NCBI GenBank assembly: GCA_031472005.1
Contig: PZJY01000011.1
Location: 620,001-684,000 of the forward strand
Direction: 5' to 3'
Source: Tetracladium setigerum
Lineage: Eukaryota > Ascomycota > Leotiomycetes > Helotiales
DNA: 64,000 nt
The translations under genes and the position numbers were made by a program. The stretch's first letter is position 1, and every line of letters starts with the position of its first letter. This document shows, piece by piece, positions 60,890 through 64,000 of this stretch. The notes below the pieces were generated by a model that searched no databases, was not told the DNA's origin, and saw nothing but the letters and a program-made list of their open reading frames with translations.

Positions 60890-61658
60890 TCAAGCCTTCG
60901 CTGCGCTCGGCCCAGTCGACAATTCTAAAGTAACCTGACGGAAAGTTAGCTAAGCACCATAATACTTCGAGAGAAATGTACTTACCGGTCCATCATTCAC
61001 CAAAGCGACTTCCTACAACGATAATTAGACATATACCTGTTCATATTGAAAAACTAAAGACTTACCACTAAATGTATGTTAGCTGGGAAGATGGTATAAA
61101 ACATCTGTGAGGAACGTACTCATTGCTTGAAATACCCCATCCTTGACCCTTTCAGCTTGATATCCTTGCTGAACCTTTGACACGAAGAACTGATACAGCT
61201 CTTTGGCTTGATCTCCTCCCATTGCCCCATGGAAATCTGGCTTGCTCCCTTTTTTCGTCGAAGCGAGGAGGGTAAATTGAGAGACTGTAGATATGAGTCA
61301 ATTGCAATTACATGGCTTGGTTGTGATACGGACCGCAGAGGATCTCGCCACTGATATCCTGAACACTGTGTTTCCACCTGTCAGGTGTTAGACAACGTTT
61401 CAACAACCACATGTTTTCTCGTACCTGCCACCAGCCTCATCATCCCATAGACGCATCTTCAAGAGTTTACTGGCCAAAGCTTCTGCATCTTTCTCGGTAT
61501 CTCCTGGTGCAACTGCAGCAAAGACTAAGATACCTTTGCCGATGGAGGATATCAACTGCTTGTCAACTGTAACAGAGGCAGAGAGAACTCTCTGTAGAAT
61601 GGCTATACGTCGATAAGCATGGTTCTGATCGCAGCCTATTTAATGACACACCTTTCAT
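60890..61658 (-). CDS. DTD1: D-aminoacyl-tRNA deacylase, seven exons including a 2-nt microexon
   Basis: ATG at 61658. Exons are 61652-61658 (7 nt), 61425-61602, 61334-61377, 61120-61284, 61066-61067 (2 nt), 60986-61012 and 60890-60934. They sum to 468 nt, 155 residues, with no frame break. The protein begins MKAILQRVLSASVTVD. It contains DISGEILCVSQFTLLASTKKG (the SQFTL catalytic Thr motif) and VKDGVFQAMMEVALVNDGPV, where NDGPVT is the Gly-cis-Pro motif. The second Met of AMM is built from A + TG across the microexon, and yeast Dtd1 has AMM in the same place. The enzyme hydrolyses D-aminoacyl-tRNA (D-Tyr and others) for chiral proofreading in the cytosol. All introns are 47-53 nt. Confidence 0.9.
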
Positions 61659-62200
61659 TTTGGAAAAGGCTTCGACTGTGTAGATAACGAGGGAGCGAAA
61701 AGAAGAGCCTCAAAGCAGTCGCGTGTGAGAAGATTTCCAACTTTGTTGAAATTTTACCACAGATCTCAATCTAGTTAAATAAATAATTTAAAAAGAGAAT
61801 GAAATATGTTTTGTAACCAATCTATACTTTAATCCGATCAATCTGAAGCCTCAAAAAGTGTGAGAGGTGACAACGCCGAGTTTTTGACGTTGGAGGTCGG
61901 CCGCCTATCATCGTTCCTCCCCGGATTCTATAAGAACGCCAAGCCCTTTAAGTTGGCTGCATGCTCAACTCTCGCAGCTGTCCTGCAAACCGATCGATTT
62001 GACAACACCCTTGAAAACAACACCACCTCCGCACCCAAACACATCATCTTTTGTCGATTTGTGCCCCCAAATCCTTACCAAGATCCTTCTCCAAATCACG
62101 CATGGGGTTAGGATCACCAGCAAACACGAGAGTCGAGGACACAACATCAAACCCGCAATCCCGAATCGCTTTCCCTCGTCGCGTCTTAACCACATAAGCC
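61659..62200. promoter_or_regulatory. Divergent promoter region of DTD and NOT3
   Basis: 542 bp between divergent starts. No gene is supported. Confidence 0.5.
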
Positions 62201-64000
62201 ATGGCAGCACGGAAGCTCCAGCAGGAAGTCGACAAGTGCTTCAAGAGGGTGTCAGAAGGCGTGCAGGAGTTCGAGGCGATATATGATAAGATCGAGCAGT
62301 CCGCGAATGCGGCTCAGAAGGAGAAATTAGAAGATAACCTGAAAAAGGAGATCAAGAAGTTACAGCGACTGCGCGATCAGATCAAGACGTGGGCCGCCAG
62401 CAATGATATCAAGGATAAGGGGCCGCTGCTGGAGCAGCGGAAGCTGATAGAAACTGTATGTTAGAAGGGTTGATGATGTGACGTTAAGCTAATTGCCGTT
62501 CAGCAAATGGAGCGCTTCAAGGCCGTCGAAAAGGCGATGAAGACGAAAGCATATTCGAAAGAAGGACTATTATCTGCGGCGAAATTAGATCCTAAGGAGC
62601 GAGCTAAGATGGAGACTGGCGAATTCCTGGCGAACATGGTTGATGAGCTGGAGCGACAAGTAGAGACCCTCGAGGCTGAAGCAGAAACGATACAGGCAAC
62701 CATGAAGAAAGGAAAGAACCACTCGTCGAAAACAGATCGAATGGCCGAAATCGACAGGCTGACAGAACGACATCGATGGCATCAGGGAAAGCTGGAGCTC
62801 ATCAAGCGTTCGTTAGAGAATGGGGGAGTGGATGTTGATCAAGTTTCGGACCTGGAAGAGACTATTCGATATTACGTTTCCGATGGGATGAATGAGGACT
62901 TCATGGAGGATGATCAGATGTATGATGATCTCAATCTAGAGGAGGAGGAGGATGCCTATGGAATGAAACTCGACAATGATAGGGTATCCTCTCAAGACAA
63001 TCAATCTGTCCAAGACGATACTCCAGAGGTCGAGACGAGACCAAGCAGCCTACCGGTGAAGCCAAAACCAACGTCGGATCCCCAGATAACTATTGCACGA
63101 AGACCTTCAGCGCAACTCAAGAGTCCACTACCAGCGCTAGCGACCCTCCACGCCCCTCTATCTACAGTTCCGAGCGGTACTTCAACAAGCAATATGAAGC
63201 CAGCAGCACTACCGACGCGTGCACCTGGAGAGGTTCTCAAGTATGCCTCAGCCGCCGCCGCCGCCGCCGCAAGTGATAGAATCGCTCCATTACCTCCTCC
63301 ACCGGATTCGCTTCCAACATCCAGCTCTAATCCCCCATTACCTATATTTGCCGGTGGCCGAAGACCAAGTGCTGCAGCATCCCCCGCTGCAACTTTCTCC
63401 CAGCCCGCAGTTCCAGCAAGCGTGGCGAAACCTTCCCTCCTATAGTCGAAGCCCCAGCCCCATCAATTCAGTCACAAACTACTTCAACTTCGAGTCAGGG
63501 TACGGTTACCCAACCTACAGTTAGTGCATCTCAGCCTCCGATAGTTGAGAGAAGCGAGAGTGTCAAACCTGGCCCTTCAAGAGGGTCATCAAGCAAGACT
63601 CCAGTACCTCCGGAAGCGGCGGAAAGCAGTAAAGGTATGTTGATCGTGAACTTCGCGGCTACATTGCGCCATACTAAGAACCAAGCAGCTCCGGCTCAAG
63701 CCAATGGTGTCACGAACGGTGTCAAGCCCACGGCCCTGTTCCCGTGGAAGAAGATGAATCCATCTACCATCTTCCTTCGGGACTGCAAGACTTGTTACAG
63801 TCATTTGAAGCCACGCAACGCCGAGGCACCAATCCTCCATCATCTCAGTCTTCCCAGCGCATGTTGATGGCATCTCACAACAATGCTCCTACCTTGGCCG
63901 ATGTTGGGGGACCCCGGAATTATAAGCTTGACAACAAGACGAACACTCCTTCGTACTATCCGCAGGAGCTGGACCCTGTTTTCGATGATCCCCGGTTGTA
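62201..64000 (+). CDS. NOT3: CCR4-NOT complex subunit NOT3 (5' part; two apparent frameshifts; runs off the window)
   Basis: ATG at 62201 (AGCCATGG). Intron 62456-62503 and a second from 63635 to about 63685. The N-terminal Not3 coiled-coil domain has MAARKLQQEVDKCFKRVSEG, ALLEQRKLIET-like and QMERFKAVEKAMKTKAYSKEG, then RHRWHQGKLELIKRSLENG and DFMEDDQMYDDL. A Pro/Ser/Ala-rich linker with a poly-Ala run follows. The 3' part of the window enters the region before the NOT box (GPVPVEEDESIYHLPSGLQD, PSYYPQELDPVFDDPRL). NOT3/NOT5 is a module of the cytoplasmic mRNA deadenylase complex. Frame is lost near CCC 63435-63437 and CCC 63727-63729; one extra C at each restores it. The stop codon is beyond 64000. 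Confidence 0.93.

Overview
The window is nuclear DNA of a filamentous ascomycete (Pezizomycotina, perhaps Leotiomycetes; the class is a guess). The evidence is short spliceosomal introns of about 47-130 nt with GTRNGY donors and CTRAY branch sites, fungal-specific families (Zn2Cys6 regulator, NACHT-ankyrin receptor, MRPL20/mL58), and secreted cell-wall enzymes carrying fungal CBM1 modules. No bacterial, viral or intact transposon genes were recognised, and no CRISPR, rRNA or tRNA.

Layout. 0.5-5.4 kb (+): a very large coiled-coil protein. 5.8-7.1 kb (-): a TMEM19/DUF92 membrane protein. 8.2-10.8 kb (-): a secreted beta-mannanase with two CBM35, GH26 and a C-terminal CBM1. 12.0-14.0 kb (-): RTF1 of the Paf1 complex, sharing a promoter region with COQ7 (+, 14.5-15.4 kb). 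16.4-21.8 kb (-): a SPO14/PLD1 phospholipase D, divergent from an alpha/beta hydrolase (+, 22.7-23.8 kb). 24.9-26.5 kb (+): a Zn2Cys6 regulator, convergent with a giant NACHT-ankyrin NLR (-, 26.8-33.6 kb). 35.0-36.5 kb (-): a secreted GH131-CBM1 glucanase. 38.0-40.8 kb (-): a fungal-specific Cys/His-rich protein. 40.8-48.7 kb: nearly 8 kb without a recognisable gene but with degenerate tandem repeats. 48.7-52.6 kb (-): a BUD2-type RasGAP. 52.6-55.9 kb: gene-poor, with a microsatellite cluster. 55.9-57.1 kb (-): a disordered hypothetical protein. 57.7-58.4 kb (+): mitoribosomal mL58. 59.0-60.2 kb (-): cyclophilin-40. 60.9-61.7 kb (-): D-aminoacyl-tRNA deacylase with a 2-nt microexon. 62.2-64.0 kb (+): NOT3 of CCR4-NOT, cut by the window edge.

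Most genes are independent housekeeping units rather than a pathway cluster. The two CBM1-bearing enzymes fit a plant-biomass lifestyle. The NLR fits fungal self/non-self or biotic recognition.

The strongest cross-cutting signal is that seven otherwise well-conserved genes are broken by ten apparent one-base losses. Each is repaired by one extra C (or G) in a run of three or more C or G. This looks like systematic homopolymer under-calling in the assembly, though a lineage with elevated slippage is possible. Other structure worth a look: a dispersed GTCGAAAA-rich repeat present three times, a direct repeat pair flanking an insertion downstream of COQ7, a degenerate array at 45.6-46.5 kb, and a run of four different pentanucleotide microsatellites.
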